Shown: positions 9,053-20,400, counted from the first letter of the stretch. The stretch: DNA of 64,000 nucleotides from Ktedonobacter sp. SOSP1-85 (GCF_016587415.1 NZ_BNJI01000001.1:3077501-3141500); one strand, 5' to 3'. Numbers and translations: made by a program. Notes: generated from the letters alone by a model not told the origin.

Positions 9053-9898
9053 TCATAGGTGAATTTTATCGTTGTTGGTGGAGGGGCGGAACTTGTTCCC
9101 ATCATTAAGGAAGACGGAGAGCTGCTCCTGGGCAGGTAGATGAATATGAATGATCATATCCAGCTTACTATCTCCATTGACATCCCTAAATTCCAGGGTG
9201 ACAGGTGCCTTATCGCCTCCATCGCCAGCGATATAGATAGGTGCCACATAGCTTATCGACTTAGCGGGATCACCGGCAACCATCTCAAAGACCACCGCCT
9301 GGCGATTCAGGTTAATGGCAACGAAATGGCTGGGATGCGTCGTCGCGTCGGTTCCATGACCAACGACAGCATCGACTTGATAGGTACGAGGGTTCCCATA
9401 GTGCACATCGTCGGAAACTTGATGTGCCCACGCCAACGCCCAGGAACCAGTAATCCAGATGGCGAGCATAGCCAGCATACCAACACCCAGGGGAAGAAGC
9501 CAGTGAATGCGATGATGCGTAGCCGATGGACGTGAAGCGGCGTTCCTTTTTGGCTGACGTGGAGCATTCTTGGGAGGCTGGTAGGTGGTGGTGCGTGGAG
9601 CTTGACGAGGCAAATCATTGGTGGTTGCTGCCTGGCGGCGCTGCGGAACAGTCGTTGTGGGAAAACTTGCTGCCGTGGTTCGATTTACTTGAGAGGGTTG
9701 CTGACTTAAACGTACAACGCTGGTGTGAGGGCGTGAATCCTCAAGTATATCATCCACTGCATTAAATCTTGAACCTGTAGTATATCGACCTTCGATTCGT
9801 GTATTCCGTGGACTCGAATCATTCGTCGTCGAATACTCCAAAGAACTTGAGCGTATTTTCCTCCGCGGCATTTGATGGGACTCATCACCTGGCGGCAT
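9053..9898 (-). CDS. Membrane protein with disordered cytoplasmic N-terminus and VCBS/FG-GAP-like C-terminus
   Basis: A 281-residue protein of unknown function. The first ~130 residues are basic and rich in Pro, Ser, Thr, Arg and Gln, so probably disordered. One membrane segment follows (about 133-153, LPLGVGMLAMLAIWITGSWALA), then an extracytoplasmic domain of about 125 residues. That domain contains DVNGDSKLDMIIHI, close to the calcium-binding-type D-x-NGD-xxD strand of FG-GAP/VCBS repeats. A single repeat cannot make a full propeller. No neighbour suggests a pathway; it is flanked on both sides by long hairpins and appears to be a single-gene unit. Confidence 0.65.
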   Translation of the reverse strand: MPPGDESHQMPRRKIRSSSLEYSTTNDSSPRNTRIEGRYTTGSRFNAVDDILEDSRPHTSVVRLSQQPSQVNRTTAASFPTTTVPQRRQAATTNDLPRQAPRTTTYQPPKNAPRQPKRNAASRPSATHHRIHWLLPLGVGMLAMLAIWITGSWALAWAHQVSDDVHYGNPRTYQVDAVVGHGTDATTHPSHFVAINLNRQAVVFEMVAGDPAKSISYVAPIYIAGDGGDKAPVTLEFRDVNGDSKLDMIIHIHLPAQEQLSVFLNDGNKFRPSTNNDKIHL

Positions 9899-10073
9899 GA
9901 CTCTACCTTTCTCGCTAGGGAAAGCAAGGGCGCTTCCGATAGAGAATCAAAGCAGCTCAATGAGAACTGTCTCGCTTGCTATATTACAACCGCCAATGTG
10001 TCATTGTCAAATAAATCGTGCCAATATGCTCGATGTTTCTTTTTTTAATGTCATTTTTATGCGGCTTTACTAC

Positions 10074-10140
10074 AAGCGGAGGGTAATAAAGGGAGAGTGA
10101 GGGTCTTCGACCCTCACTCTCCCTTTATTACCCTCCGCTT
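10074..10140. terminator. Long hairpin C downstream of pcrA
   Basis: Arms 10074-10105 and 10109-10140 form a perfect 32-bp stem with a TTC loop, directly after the pcrA stop codon on the minus strand. The position suggests transcription termination, but there is no T tract and the stem is far longer than usual. No clear tail motif is adjacent. Confidence 0.7.
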
Positions 10141-10141
10141 G

Positions 10142-12661
10142 TTAGATTTTACTGAGACGCGCAAAGTCCATGCTGAGCTGTTTCTTGCCGACGCTCCCCT
10201 GGAACTGGACCTCCACATATTCAGTTGGCCCCTCCATCTCACTCTTTAGCACCAGCCCCTCGCCAAATTTATCGTGACGTACACGGTCGCCCGCTTTAAA
10301 CTGCGGGTCCCGAGGCTTGGGGCTGGCAGGCTCGGTCTGCTTGCCAGCAGGCGGTACAGGTGGACGTGTATTGGATGTATTCCCTGGACGAGCCGAGGAT
10401 GATGCGCCACGGCCAGCGAGACCAGGCCCACCTGTACGCTGCGGGGAGCCATAGCTCTCATTTCCTGTCTCTGGCAAGCGGCGTCCACCAGAACTAGAGC
10501 TATCACCACGCCCAAAGACACGCCCTCCCTCATCGCCATAAGGATCCTGGTTAAACTCATCTTCCCAGGAGGGGGCACGCCGACGATTGACCTGTACGCC
10601 ACTATTATGACCGGCATCAACGGACGGCTTTGAGCGGCTGCCATCCTCGGCCCCCAGGCCGGGACGACTGAGCAGATGGAGAGGGATATCGCTCAAGAAG
10701 CGCGATGGCTCTGTATACTGGGTCTCGCCCCAGAGCGAGCGCCGGCGAGCACGAACCAGGTAGAGACGCTTCATGGCACGTGTAAAGCCAACGTATGCCA
10801 GGCGGCGTTCTTCCTCTAGCTCCTCTGGTGTATTAATGGAGCGCGAATGCGGTAGTGAACCCTCGTCCATACCCACGATAAACACCACGGGATATTCCAG
10901 ACCCTTGGCGGCATGCAGAGTGATCAGCGTCACCGAGTCGTTCTGCTCTTCGTTGACAAGCGCACCATTCTCGCTCGTCTGTGCTGTGTCGGCCCCGCCT
11001 ACCAGGGCCACATTCTCCAGAAACAACTCCAGCGCGACCGGCGTCTCAATCTCTGAATAATCCTCGGCCACGCGGCGCAATTCAAGGACGTTGGCCCAGC
11101 GATCAAGCTCCTCTTCGGCATTTGCACGCAACTCAGGTCCATAGCCCGTACGTTCAGCGATGCGATCCAGCAGTTCGGGAAGCGGGAGTTCTTCAACAGC
11201 GCTTTGCAGGCCCACGATTAGCTTGCTAAAGTTCTGGAGCGAGTTGCGGGCGGCGGTTCCCAGCGTTGTATGCTTCTCAACACGCTGAACAGCCTCATAC
11301 AGCGAAATCCCCTGTTGCTTGGCCCATTTCTTCAGCTCGCCAATGGTCTTCGGCCCAATCTTGCGATTAGGCACATTCACGATCCGCTCAAAGCTCAGGT
11401 CATCATGCGGATTGGCCAGCAGGCGCAGGTAAGCGATCATATCCTTAATTTCTTTGCGCTCGTAGAACTTGCGGCTCCCGATGACCTTGTAGGGAATATT
11501 CATACGCAGGAACTGCTCTTCGAGGGCGCGCGACTGGGCATTTGTGCGATACATCACGGCGATATCGCCGCGCCCCCCCACGTCTCCACGCGCCAGCAGG
11601 CGTATGATCTCATGCGCGGTAAACTGGCCTTCCATCTCTTCGTTAAAGGCCTCGTAGATGGTGATCTTCTCGCCCTGTCCCTGCGCGGTCCAGAGATTCT
11701 TCTGCTTACGCAGGCGATTCTGCTGTACGATCTCCTGGGCGGCATCCAGGATGTTCTGCGTCGAGCGATAGTTCTGCTCCAGCAAGATCACCTTTGTGTG
11801 CGGAAAGTCGCGCTCAAAGCGCACCACGTTCTCGGCACTGGCACCTCGCCAGGTATAAATCATCTGGTCATCATCGCCAACAACACATACGTTTCTCAGC
11901 CCCTCTTGCCGGTCGGCAGTCCCGCTGCCAAGCAAGCGAATGAGCTTATATTGTGGAAGGTTACAATCCTGGAACTCATCGACATGAATATACTGCCAAT
12001 GGCGCTGATAGCGTTGCAGAATTTCTGGCTCGCGTCGCCAAAGCTGTTCCGTAAGCATCAGTAGATCGTCAAAATCGACGGAGTTGTTGGCGCGTAGCAA
12101 GCGCTGGTACACCTTATAAACGCGGGCGGCCACCTCTTCGCTATACTTGCGGGCCTGCTCCGCCATCTGGTCTGGACCAAGCATCTCGTTCTTTGCGCGC
12201 GATATCTGGCCGTGGATAGCGTTTGGACGATATAATTTCTCGTCCAGGTTTAGTTCTCTGATGGCCTGCTTCACCAGGGAAAGCTGATCGTCGGTATCCA
12301 GGATCACAAAAGATTTGTTCAGGCCCAGGGGCAGGAGCGCATCGGCCTCCATACGCAGCACGCGTGCGCAAATGGCATGGAAGGTGCCAATGCTCATGTC
12401 TTTCGACGCGCTCACCCCCACCAGTTTCTCCATACGTTCGCGCATCTCGCGCGCGGCCTTATTGGTAAAGGTCACGGCCAGAATATGCCAGGGAGAGACG
12501 TGTTCATGCTGGACCAGGTAGGCAATACGATGTGTAATGACACGCGTTTTGCCGCTACCAGGACCTGCGAGGATCAACACGGGTCCCTGTGTTGTGGTTA
12601 CAGCCTGGCGCTGCGGTTCATTGAGTCCATCGAGTAAGTTTATCTGTTCCAACATCATCAC
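10142..12661 (-). CDS. pcrA: UvrD/PcrA-type ATP-dependent DNA helicase
   Basis: An 839-residue superfamily 1A 3'-5' helicase. Visible motifs are LNEPQRQAV (Q motif), Walker A GPGSGKTRV, DEFQD (Walker B), GDDDQMIYTWRGA, LEQNYRS, and LHAAKGLEYPVVF with the VGFTRA arginine motif. After about residue 660 comes a Gly/Ser/Pro-rich linker. A C-terminal Tudor-like domain (about 785-835, GDRVRHDKFGEGLV) follows, which in PcrA contacts RNA polymerase. It unwinds DNA in nucleotide excision repair and clears transcription or replication blocks. The start offers three consecutive ATGs, so the exact N-terminus is uncertain by two residues. Confidence 0.95.
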   Translation of the reverse strand: MMMLEQINLLDGLNEPQRQAVTTTQGPVLILAGPGSGKTRVITHRIAYLVQHEHVSPWHILAVTFTNKAAREMRERMEKLVGVSASKDMSIGTFHAICARVLRMEADALLPLGLNKSFVILDTDDQLSLVKQAIRELNLDEKLYRPNAIHGQISRAKNEMLGPDQMAEQARKYSEEVAARVYKVYQRLLRANNSVDFDDLLMLTEQLWRREPEILQRYQRHWQYIHVDEFQDCNLPQYKLIRLLGSGTADRQEGLRNVCVVGDDDQMIYTWRGASAENVVRFERDFPHTKVILLEQNYRSTQNILDAAQEIVQQNRLRKQKNLWTAQGQGEKITIYEAFNEEMEGQFTAHEIIRLLARGDVGGRGDIAVMYRTNAQSRALEEQFLRMNIPYKVIGSRKFYERKEIKDMIAYLRLLANPHDDLSFERIVNVPNRKIGPKTIGELKKWAKQQGISLYEAVQRVEKHTTLGTAARNSLQNFSKLIVGLQSAVEELPLPELLDRIAERTGYGPELRANAEEELDRWANVLELRRVAEDYSEIETPVALELFLENVALVGGADTAQTSENGALVNEEQNDSVTLITLHAAKGLEYPVVFIVGMDEGSLPHSRSINTPEELEEERRLAYVGFTRAMKRLYLVRARRRSLWGETQYTEPSRFLSDIPLHLLSRPGLGAEDGSRSKPSVDAGHNSGVQVNRRRAPSWEDEFNQDPYGDEGGRVFGRGDSSSSGGRRLPETGNESYGSPQRTGGPGLAGRGASSSARPGNTSNTRPPVPPAGKQTEPASPKPRDPQFKAGDRVRHDKFGEGLVLKSEMEGPTEYVEVQFQGSVGKKQLSMDFARLSKI

Positions 12662-12895
12662 GCTCCAGATCAGGCTTCAAGTCGTCAGCTATCTAGCTAG
12701 TCGGTCCATTAGTTCTATAGGTTTGTGTACCCTGCGAGAGGGCCGGGAGGAAGAAAGATATGATTTTTCCAGGTCTATTTCGGGGTCCAGGCTATTGTAT
12801 CACAGTTGTGCTCGCAGGGGGACAGGCATGGTACTCAGGGGAAGACTACAGGAAGAGGCTGAGATGTATGGAGAAAGCTCCCCAGGGCTTCCATT

Positions 12896-13420
12896 TCAGG
12901 AGGCCAGGGGAGCAGCTTTAGGTGTACCTGGTGTAACAGAAGTGGAGACTAGCGAAAACTGACAACCGGCACGCTGGCGCTGATAATCGGCAAAAATGTG
13001 CCGTCCATGTTCATTAAGTTGAGCGTAGAGCTCATCCTCGCTTAGCCAGCAGGGGCGCCCCTCAATGTTATCGCGCAATTCGCCACCGGTTATCCGCGCC
13101 TGGAAGACAAAGCTCAGATTGCTCATGTTGGTCCAGCTATCACTTGTGAGCGTATAGCAACCAACCATATCACCAATTTCCAGGTGCAGGCCGGTCTCCT
13201 CCAGACCCTCGCGCTGCGCACCCCGTTGCGGCGTCTCACGCCAGTTCATAAAACCGCCGGGAAAAACTGTTCTCTGGCCGGGAAGCTGAACAACCAGGTA
13301 GCGTCCCTGCTCCTCAACCACGACTGCCGCGCTACAGAAGGGTGGCAGCTTCCCGCCCAGCAACCAGTTCAAGAGATTGAAGAAGATGCTAGTACAGCGC
13401 TTCAATAGATCGTATAGCAT
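12896..13420 (-). CDS. Nudix hydrolase
   Basis: A Nudix protein of about 174 residues. The Nudix box starts at GGFMNWRE and continues through QREGLEETGL, fitting G-x5-E-x7-RE-x2-EE-x-G with all catalytic acids present. It would hydrolyse a nucleoside diphosphate linked to another group; the substrate is not predictable. I use the ATG at 13420, which has GGAAAGG upstream, over a TTG 18 codons earlier. A hydrophobic N-terminal stretch (SIFFNLLNWLLGG) precedes the domain and may be a membrane-facing helix. The gene is monocistronic, with pcrA about 235 bp downstream on the same strand. Confidence 0.85.
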   Translation of the reverse strand: MLYDLLKRCTSIFFNLLNWLLGGKLPPFCSAAVVVEEQGRYLVVQLPGQRTVFPGGFMNWRETPQRGAQREGLEETGLHLEIGDMVGCYTLTSDSWTNMSNLSFVFQARITGGELRDNIEGRPCWLSEDELYAQLNEHGRHIFADYQRQRAGCQFSLVSTSVTPGTPKAAPLAS

Positions 13421-13636
13421 ATTGCTTGTGGCCCTTTCCTTGCTCGATGATGTTACGCTCTCTTCTGAAAGCAATAATACGGTGCAAATGTCAAAGCCTT
13501 ATCGTGTATCTGTCGCGAATTTGTCGCAATTCACAAGCGAGCAAGTGTGATACTATGAAAGCGATGAACAGTATGGCATGAGGGGGGGTATCTTCCTCCT
13601 TAAAGTTTTTGGCAGTAAGTAAAGGAGCAGAGGCTG

Positions 13637-14497
13637 TTGGCGACACATAATCTCGTTTTATCTCCTGAGGCGGCTGTAGACCTGCATATGCATACTACGT
13701 ATAGCGACGGGCGCTGGCCTGCTGAACAGTTAATTAACTACCTGGTTGAGGAGAAATTTGACCTGGTTGCGGTCACTGATCATGACCGTGTCGATAAAGT
13801 GGCTGAAATTCAAGAGCTGGCGGCAAGCAAGGGGCTTCCTGTGTTGCCTGGAGTAGAGATCACCTGTAAGTGGAATGGGCACATGGCCCATATGCTCTGC
13901 TACGGTTTCGATCCGGCACAGAACGCAGTGCAAGAGGTTACAGAGAAGGTGGCGCGCCTGCAACTGGAGAACACGCACCAGGTGCATGATGCACTGGTAA
14001 GCAAGGGCTACACCTTTCCCCGCGAGGCCGAGGCCCTGGCAGAGCATGGTGGCAAACTTTTCCGTCCTTCGGATAACATTACCCTCCTCATAGAACATGG
14101 CTACGCGCCCGACCGTATGACTGGTCTGCGTATGATCGAACAGGCTGGCTTTGTCAGCATTATGGCGGATATGGCAGAGGCCGTTGAGGCAGCCCATAAG
14201 AGCAACGCGGTTTGCTTGATCGCCCATCCAGGACGCAAGGAGAGTGGCTTTACGTTCTATGACACTGAGCTGCTGGACCGCCTGCGCGCCGAGATTCCCT
14301 TAGATGGCATCGAGGTCTACCATCCCTACCATAGCCCTGAGACCGTCGCCATGTACGAAGAGTATGTGCGCAAGCACAATCTGCTACAGAGCACTGGCTC
14401 CGACTCCCACAGCCATCCCGCTCGCATGCCACGCAAGCACCGGGCAGAGGTCAGCCGGCGCCTGCTGGAGCGCCTGGGTGTGACCATCAACTCGTAA
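13637..14497 (+). CDS. PHP domain phosphoesterase (TrpH/YciV-like)
   Basis: A 286-residue metal-dependent phosphoesterase of the PHP family. Metal ligands appear in the expected order: DLHMHTTYSDG near residue 17, VTDHD near 46, a mid-protein glutamate (PGVEITC), IAHPGRK near 195, and GSDSHSH near 255. The whole protein is one PHP domain. This is typical of enzymes acting on 3',5'-nucleoside bisphosphates or short RNA 5' ends (RNase AM, TrpH). The start is a TTG behind AAAGGAG, which is unusual but gives the right N-terminus for the family. The gene is convergent with the penicillin-binding protein gene. Confidence 0.9.
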   Translation: MATHNLVLSPEAAVDLHMHTTYSDGRWPAEQLINYLVEEKFDLVAVTDHDRVDKVAEIQELAASKGLPVLPGVEITCKWNGHMAHMLCYGFDPAQNAVQEVTEKVARLQLENTHQVHDALVSKGYTFPREAEALAEHGGKLFRPSDNITLLIEHGYAPDRMTGLRMIEQAGFVSIMADMAEAVEAAHKSNAVCLIAHPGRKESGFTFYDTELLDRLRAEIPLDGIEVYHPYHSPETVAMYEEYVRKHNLLQSTGSDSHSHPARMPRKHRAEVSRRLLERLGVTINS

Positions 14498-14508
14498 GCA
14501 TAACACGT

Positions 14509-14552
14509 AAAAAGGTCACGATTCCTGGCATGCCGGGAACCGTGACCTTTTT
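14509..14552. terminator. Bidirectional rho-independent terminator
   Basis: AAAAAGGTCACG (14509-14520) pairs with CGTGACCTTTTT (14541-14552), with TTCC/GGGAA pairing inside the loop. A and T tracts on both sides fit termination of both convergent genes (PHP on plus, PBP on minus). Confidence 0.9.
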
Positions 14553-14575
14553 CGTAAACACTAAATTCTTAGTGT

Positions 14576-16978
14576 TTACTTTTGAGGGATATACCAGTCA
14601 TTACCACGGCGCGCGAGGCCGCCGGGATTTGTAAAGTTCCGAATGGGGTGGCCCTGCTCAAAGAGCTGCATGGTATCGTGCCAGATAGGCGCGGCACCAT
14701 CAACACCAGTGACATTGAACATCGGCGAGTTATCGTTGTTACCAGACCACACGCCAACTGTGTAGTCGGTCGTCCAGCCAACGGTCCAGTTATCGCGGAA
14801 GTCGTTGGAGGTACCGGTTTTCACAGCCGCGGGACGAATGGGGCCGGGATTACCAGCGTAACACTGCGACTGCGAGGTCGAGTACAGGTAGAGCACGCTA
14901 CACTTACCGAACTCGAAGGTACGCGAATTGTTATCGCTAAGCACATTTGCCATCAGGTATGCCAGTTGCGGGCTAATCACACGCTTGGCGTTCATATCGG
15001 GACGATACACCACCTTGCCCAGTGAGTCGCGCACCTCAGTAATCGCATGCGGCGTGACATGCTTACCACTATTGCCAAATGTGCTATAGGCCGAGACCAT
15101 GTCCGTCAGATGAACGCTCAGCGAACCAAGCACCATCGTGTAGTTCGGCACACCTGCGTACGTTGTAATTCCCAGGTTAAGCGCCATCTGTAGCGCGGGA
15201 TCAACCCCCGTCTGCATCAGCAGCTTGACGGCAGGAATATTGAACGAGTTCTGCAAGGCATAGCGATAGGTAATATTGCCGTGATACTTCATGTCGTAGT
15301 TCGTCGGCCGATAGGCTGGCAGTCCACAGCACATGTTAATCGTCAGCGGACCATCCTGTACATGATCGCCTGGACTGACGCCCTTATTAAAGGCAGTCGC
15401 ATAGATGAAAGGCTTGAAGGATGAACCCGGCTGGCGTAAGCCCTGGCTGGCCACGTCAAAGGCTCCCGACTTGGGATCATTGGGATTAATGTTGCCTACC
15501 AGGGTCAATAGTGAGCCATCATGGGGGTTCATCACCACCACAGCCGAGTTAGACATATTATGAATTTTAGCATTCTCGGCGATATGCTTCTGCGCGATCT
15601 TCAGCACCTGGTTCTGCTTGGTCAGATCGAGCGCAGTCATGACCGTAAGTCCTGAACGTGAGAGGTCACCAGCCTTTACATGCAGCTTGTCCATCAACTC
15701 GCGCAGGGTATAGGCAGAGTAGTGCACAGCCAGGTCATTATGCACCTGCATTGGCTTAAGGAAATCCTCTTGCTCGGCCTCGGCAATCGCCTGTAGCTCC
15801 TGGGCGTGGGTGATATAGTTCTGCACATTCATATTATGCAGAACATCTTTCATACGGTTAAGCGCACGATCTTTATGCAGCCATGGATTATAATAATCGC
15901 CGTTCTGAGGGAGGCCAGCCAGCATAGCGGACTGTGCCAGGTCAAGCTGCTTGACCGCCGGCAAATTCGGCTTATCCTCCAGACCAAAGTAGATCTGTGC
16001 GGCAGCATCAGCCCCATAGGCTTGATCACCATAGTAGATCGTGTTGAGATACATAGTGATGATCTGCTCTTTAGTATAGTAGCGTGTTACGTCTGGTGCC
16101 AGCAAGATTTCTTGCAATTTACGGATAGCCGTCCGTTGCTGACCAAGGATCGTATTTTTGATCAACTGCTGCGTAATCGTACTGGCACCTGAGACCGTGT
16201 CATGAGCCGTGATGTCATCAAGTGCCGCGCGCACAATACCAGTGATATCATATCCTGGATTCGACCAGAAATACTGATCTTCAATGGCAATGGTCGCATG
16301 CATGAGCGTAGGCGAGAGCTGCGAATAGGGAACAGATGTTTGCACACCATCATCGATCATCTGATAGATCATCTGTCCCTGATCGTCATACATTTTCAGA
16401 TTATCTTTAGGTAATATATCCGGCAGCGTCGTTACCTTACTCCCATAGAGCTGCTCAGTTGAATTATAGAGAGCCGTATACAGAGTAATAGAAGAGGCGG
16501 CAACAACCAGAAAAGCCATAAAAATGATGGCCAGCGGCATAAAGCCCCAGCGCGATCCTTTGCGCTCGGCTTCATTGAAGCGCGCATTACTCTCGCGCAA
16601 CCCCTTGCGTTTAATATGGCGCTTGGTACGCCAACCTGGTGCCAGGGGAAGCAAATGCGCCACTGGATAGTAAACACCACGGGGCGCCTTGAGTGGGAGA
16701 TTACTCAGGCGTTGCGCGGCGGCGGCCCTGGAATGTGTGGGCAGCTTCGCGGGAAGGATCACCCGCATTTTCGCGGTTTTGCCTGGATCATCATCGGCGT
16801 CTACGACCTGTGCATCCGCAGTAGCAACCAGACCTTTGCGCTCTTCACTACCTGGAGCTTGATCTTGAACGGATGCTTGGGTAGGCTCATTAGCCGCAGT
16901 CAGCGTAGAATGCAAAGCTTCTTGCGAGGTTGTCGCTGAAGCTTGCGCTCGCTCAGGGCGCTGCTGCTCATCCTGCAT
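14576..16978 (-). CDS. Class A penicillin-binding protein (transglycosylase/transpeptidase), copy 1
   Basis: An 800-residue bifunctional peptidoglycan synthase. A cytoplasmic region of ~145 residues is followed by a membrane anchor at about 147-170. The GT51 glycosyltransferase domain comes next (IEDQYFWSNPG with the catalytic Glu; STITQQLIKN), then the transpeptidase domain. The transpeptidase has its serine in QPGSSFKPF and the KTGTSNDFRDNW triad motif. The active domains face outside and polymerise and cross-link glycan strands. A neighbouring upstream gene encodes a paralogue, with 475 bp between them. The ATG at 16978 has an AGAGG site. Confidence 0.95.
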   Translation of the reverse strand: MQDEQQRPERAQASATTSQEALHSTLTAANEPTQASVQDQAPGSEERKGLVATADAQVVDADDDPGKTAKMRVILPAKLPTHSRAAAAQRLSNLPLKAPRGVYYPVAHLLPLAPGWRTKRHIKRKGLRESNARFNEAERKGSRWGFMPLAIIFMAFLVVAASSITLYTALYNSTEQLYGSKVTTLPDILPKDNLKMYDDQGQMIYQMIDDGVQTSVPYSQLSPTLMHATIAIEDQYFWSNPGYDITGIVRAALDDITAHDTVSGASTITQQLIKNTILGQQRTAIRKLQEILLAPDVTRYYTKEQIITMYLNTIYYGDQAYGADAAAQIYFGLEDKPNLPAVKQLDLAQSAMLAGLPQNGDYYNPWLHKDRALNRMKDVLHNMNVQNYITHAQELQAIAEAEQEDFLKPMQVHNDLAVHYSAYTLRELMDKLHVKAGDLSRSGLTVMTALDLTKQNQVLKIAQKHIAENAKIHNMSNSAVVVMNPHDGSLLTLVGNINPNDPKSGAFDVASQGLRQPGSSFKPFIYATAFNKGVSPGDHVQDGPLTINMCCGLPAYRPTNYDMKYHGNITYRYALQNSFNIPAVKLLMQTGVDPALQMALNLGITTYAGVPNYTMVLGSLSVHLTDMVSAYSTFGNSGKHVTPHAITEVRDSLGKVVYRPDMNAKRVISPQLAYLMANVLSDNNSRTFEFGKCSVLYLYSTSQSQCYAGNPGPIRPAAVKTGTSNDFRDNWTVGWTTDYTVGVWSGNNDNSPMFNVTGVDGAAPIWHDTMQLFEQGHPIRNFTNPGGLARRGNDWYIPQK

Positions 16979-17453
16979 AATGCAACCTCTTTCTATTTAT
17001 ACACTGGATTGGTAATAAATCAAATTTCACGGACAGGTTGAGAAAAGACCTGTAGCAGGAACAATAAAAATTTCGCATTACTCTTTTACCATACAGGTAG
17101 AGTCGCTAAAAAAGATAGATATACTCTGTATCTTGCAATTTGTAGCAATGAATACCCAGTCCATCCCCTCTTTCCCATACTTATTCTAACTTCTGAGCAG
17201 TCGGATGTGCAACGACAAAATAAGTGTATTTCTGGTGCACGCAAAAAATGTGAGCAACTTCACAAAGAAATAGAGTACAGCAAACTGTCTATTTTAACGG
17301 AACGCAAAAAGGGTGGTAACGCCTCCAGCGCGTAACAGTACAATTAGATATAATAATCCTGTTTTAACTCAGATACTTGCAGATAAAGGATATGAGCCCT
17401 GGGAGATGCGGCCATAACTGGCTGCGCACCTCCAGAACTCAACGCTATAGGTG
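16979..17453. other. Gap between the two PBP genes
   Basis: About 475 bp of AT-rich sequence without a convincing ORF. It must hold the leader of PBP copy 1 and possibly a terminator for copy 2, but I found neither a clear hairpin with T tract nor a confident promoter. Confidence 0.4.
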
Positions 17454-20400
17454 CTACCAACCACCAGCGCCAGGGTTGCCAGTATACGAGAAGTTCGGAC
17501 AGTAAGGCGTATACTTGGTCTTATCCTTATCTTTGTTCTTATCGCCTCCAGGCGGCGGATTCTGGTTGTTATCCGTGGGACCCTGTAGCAGAGACTGTGG
17601 ACTCCAGGACTGACCATTGGTCGAGTTATAGCCACTGGGCACCTTATCGGAGTAGAACCAGTCAGTAGACGTAATACCATCAATCGTTGCCGTAGTCCGT
17701 ACCAGGCCACCCGGAACCGAGAAGTCGCGAATGGGTTTCCCTTTCTCGGCAAGCAACATCGCATCATGCCAGATTGGCGCGGCACCGACAACACCCGTTG
17801 TGCCATCAGACATCGGTGAGTTATCGTTGTTGCCTGCCCATACACCCATGACATAGTCAGTAGTGTAGCCAAGCGTCCAGTTGTCACGAAAGTCGTTGGT
17901 GGTACCGGTTTTCGCTGCGGCAGGACGGACTGTCCCACGATCTCCCTCATAGCATGATTGCTGTGAGTTAGAATACAACTGCAACTGATTGCAATCAAAG
18001 AACTCGGGTAGGCGGCTCTGATTATCACTGAGCACATTCGAGATCATATACGCTGTCTGGGGACTAAAGACTTGCTTGCCCTTAGTCTGCTGGTGCTCGA
18101 TGACCTTGCCGATGCTCATGTACTCTATCTTTTGTACGGCGTAGTAAGGCACATGGACTCCATTATTGCCAAAGGAACCAAAGGCCGAGACATGGTCAAG
18201 CAGGTGAACGCTCAAGCCACCCAGGACCATTGAGAGGCCAGGTGTTCCTTCATAGGAGAGATCCATCTCCTTGGCCTGATCCACAGCATTATTGATTCCG
18301 GCCTGCTGGAGCACGCGTACGGCCGGAATATTGAGCGAGTTCTGTAAAGCACAACGCAGCGTCATAGGCCCATGATACTTCTGGTCATAGTTCTTAGGCT
18401 CAAAGTACGGGTCTTCGGCCCCTGGGGTGGGAAAGCGCGTCTGAACATCGTTCACCGCCTGTGCGGGCGACGTCCCTTTCGACTGCATCGCCAGGGCATA
18501 GACATAGGGCTTGAAGGATGAGCCAGGCTGGCGCCAGCCCTGCGTCGCGACGTCAAACTTGCCGCCAATAGAGTTATTGTTGTAGTCCAGGCTCCCCAGC
18601 AACGAGATGATCGCGCCAGTGTGCTGGTCTATAAGCACCTCGGCGGCGTTGGAGATACCATACGTATGCAGCTCATCGGTATGATCCGTCATTACCTTCT
18701 GAATCTTATTTTGCAGCGTAATATCCAGCGTGGTTGTGACCTTCATATCAGAGCGAGAGAGCTGCTGCTCACTCATATGCGTCATGCTTTGCAACTGGCT
18801 GAGCACAAAGTAGAAGAAGTGGGGCGCGAGCAGGCCCATATCGGGCGAATGTTTGAAGAAATCCTTCTGCCCGGCCTCCTTCAGCGCGGCACTCTCCTGG
18901 GCTTTTGTGATGTTTTTCTGACTTACCATCAAGTCCAGCACTAGATGCATACGGTCCGTCGCGCGCGCGCGATAGTTCCAGGGATTATAGTAGTCGCCGT
19001 TCTGGGGCAGACCAGCAAGCATTGCCGCCTGGGCCAGGTCGAGCTGCTTTGAGGCTGGTAAACCGGGCTTATCCTGCAAGCCAAAGTACATATTCGCGGC
19101 GGCATCGATACCATAGGCCTGAGACCCATAGTAGATGGTGTTGAGATACATCTCCATGATATCGTGCTTGGAGTAGACGTCATTGACCTGGGGCGTCAGG
19201 ATGATCTCTTCAAGCTTACGCACATTGTCTACCTTGTCACCCACAACCAGCTTCTTGATCAACTGCTGCGTAATGGTACTGCCGCCCTCGACGACATGCC
19301 CACTCTTCAGGTTATCAAGCGCGGCCTGAAGGATACGCGCAATGTCTACGCCAGGATTCGTCCAGAAGTTTTTATCCTCAACCGCGATGGTCGCATTTAC
19401 CAGGTCGGGCGAGACATCTTGCAATTTCACCGATGTATGCACACCATTATCAGCTAGCTGCCCTAGTAATGTCCCTTTGCTATCGTAGACCTTCAGATTA
19501 TCCTTGGGCAAAAGCTCGTGCAGGCTAAGCACGCGCCCCAGGTAACGTCCCTGGGTATCGCTGTAGAAACGATAGCCAAAGTACGCTCCCGTACCGCTCA
19601 GGGCCAGGAAGACAATCAATAGGGCCATCAGGACGGAGAAAGCTCCGACCAGGACATTGTTGCGGGTCTGCTTTTTCTGCAAATGATTACGCCGAATGTG
19701 CCAGCGCGCCACGCGTAATATCTTGTGATGATGGCGGCGCGCGAGGTGTCTGCGGTACTCTTGCGCCAACTCTTCATCCGGCAAGCCTACCATAGAGGCG
19801 GTAATCACTTCCTCAGGCGAAAGCGAGGCTTCCGGTTCAAGAGGCTCATCTATATGGGCCTCTCGCTGGGCTACCGCAATCTTCTGCCTATTTACGGCTC
19901 CAGGCTGAGCCTCTGCCCCCTGTGGCTCGCTTGCGCTCACTTTATTGGAAGGGGAAACGGGTGATTCTGGCTTCTTTTTGTCGCTGCGCCTGGAGGCGCC
20001 AGCGCCCGGACGACGTGGTACCGAGGACGGCATAGCAGGTTTGGGCGGATTAGCTGGCTTCGCCGAGGCTTCTGGCGCCGTGAGCTCGCGAGTGGGTGCG
20101 TCTGCGATATCTGGACCGGATGGGTCGTTTTGGGGCTGCTCCGCGGGCGATGTCCCTTTGGGTTCGGTGTTCGTCGTTGCAGGTTGGTTGCGAGACTGGC
20201 GCTTCTCAAAAGCACGCACAGCCCGTTGCTGCCGCGTAGAAATAAAGGTCTCTGCCCTGGGGCGGCGTACAGGAGCAATACCAGGTGTCGCTTTCGGTTC
20301 AGCAGGCTCGGATTGCTCTTCTGGAGCTGAGGCAGAAGCTGCCTGCTCCTCAGCCTGCGTGGCTGGATGCTCCTCTCTCTCGTTCGCCAGTGGCGCTTCT

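Noticed and set aside
11270..12064. 264-codon plus-strand ORF opposite pcrA
   Set aside because: Lies wholly antisense to conserved helicase motifs.
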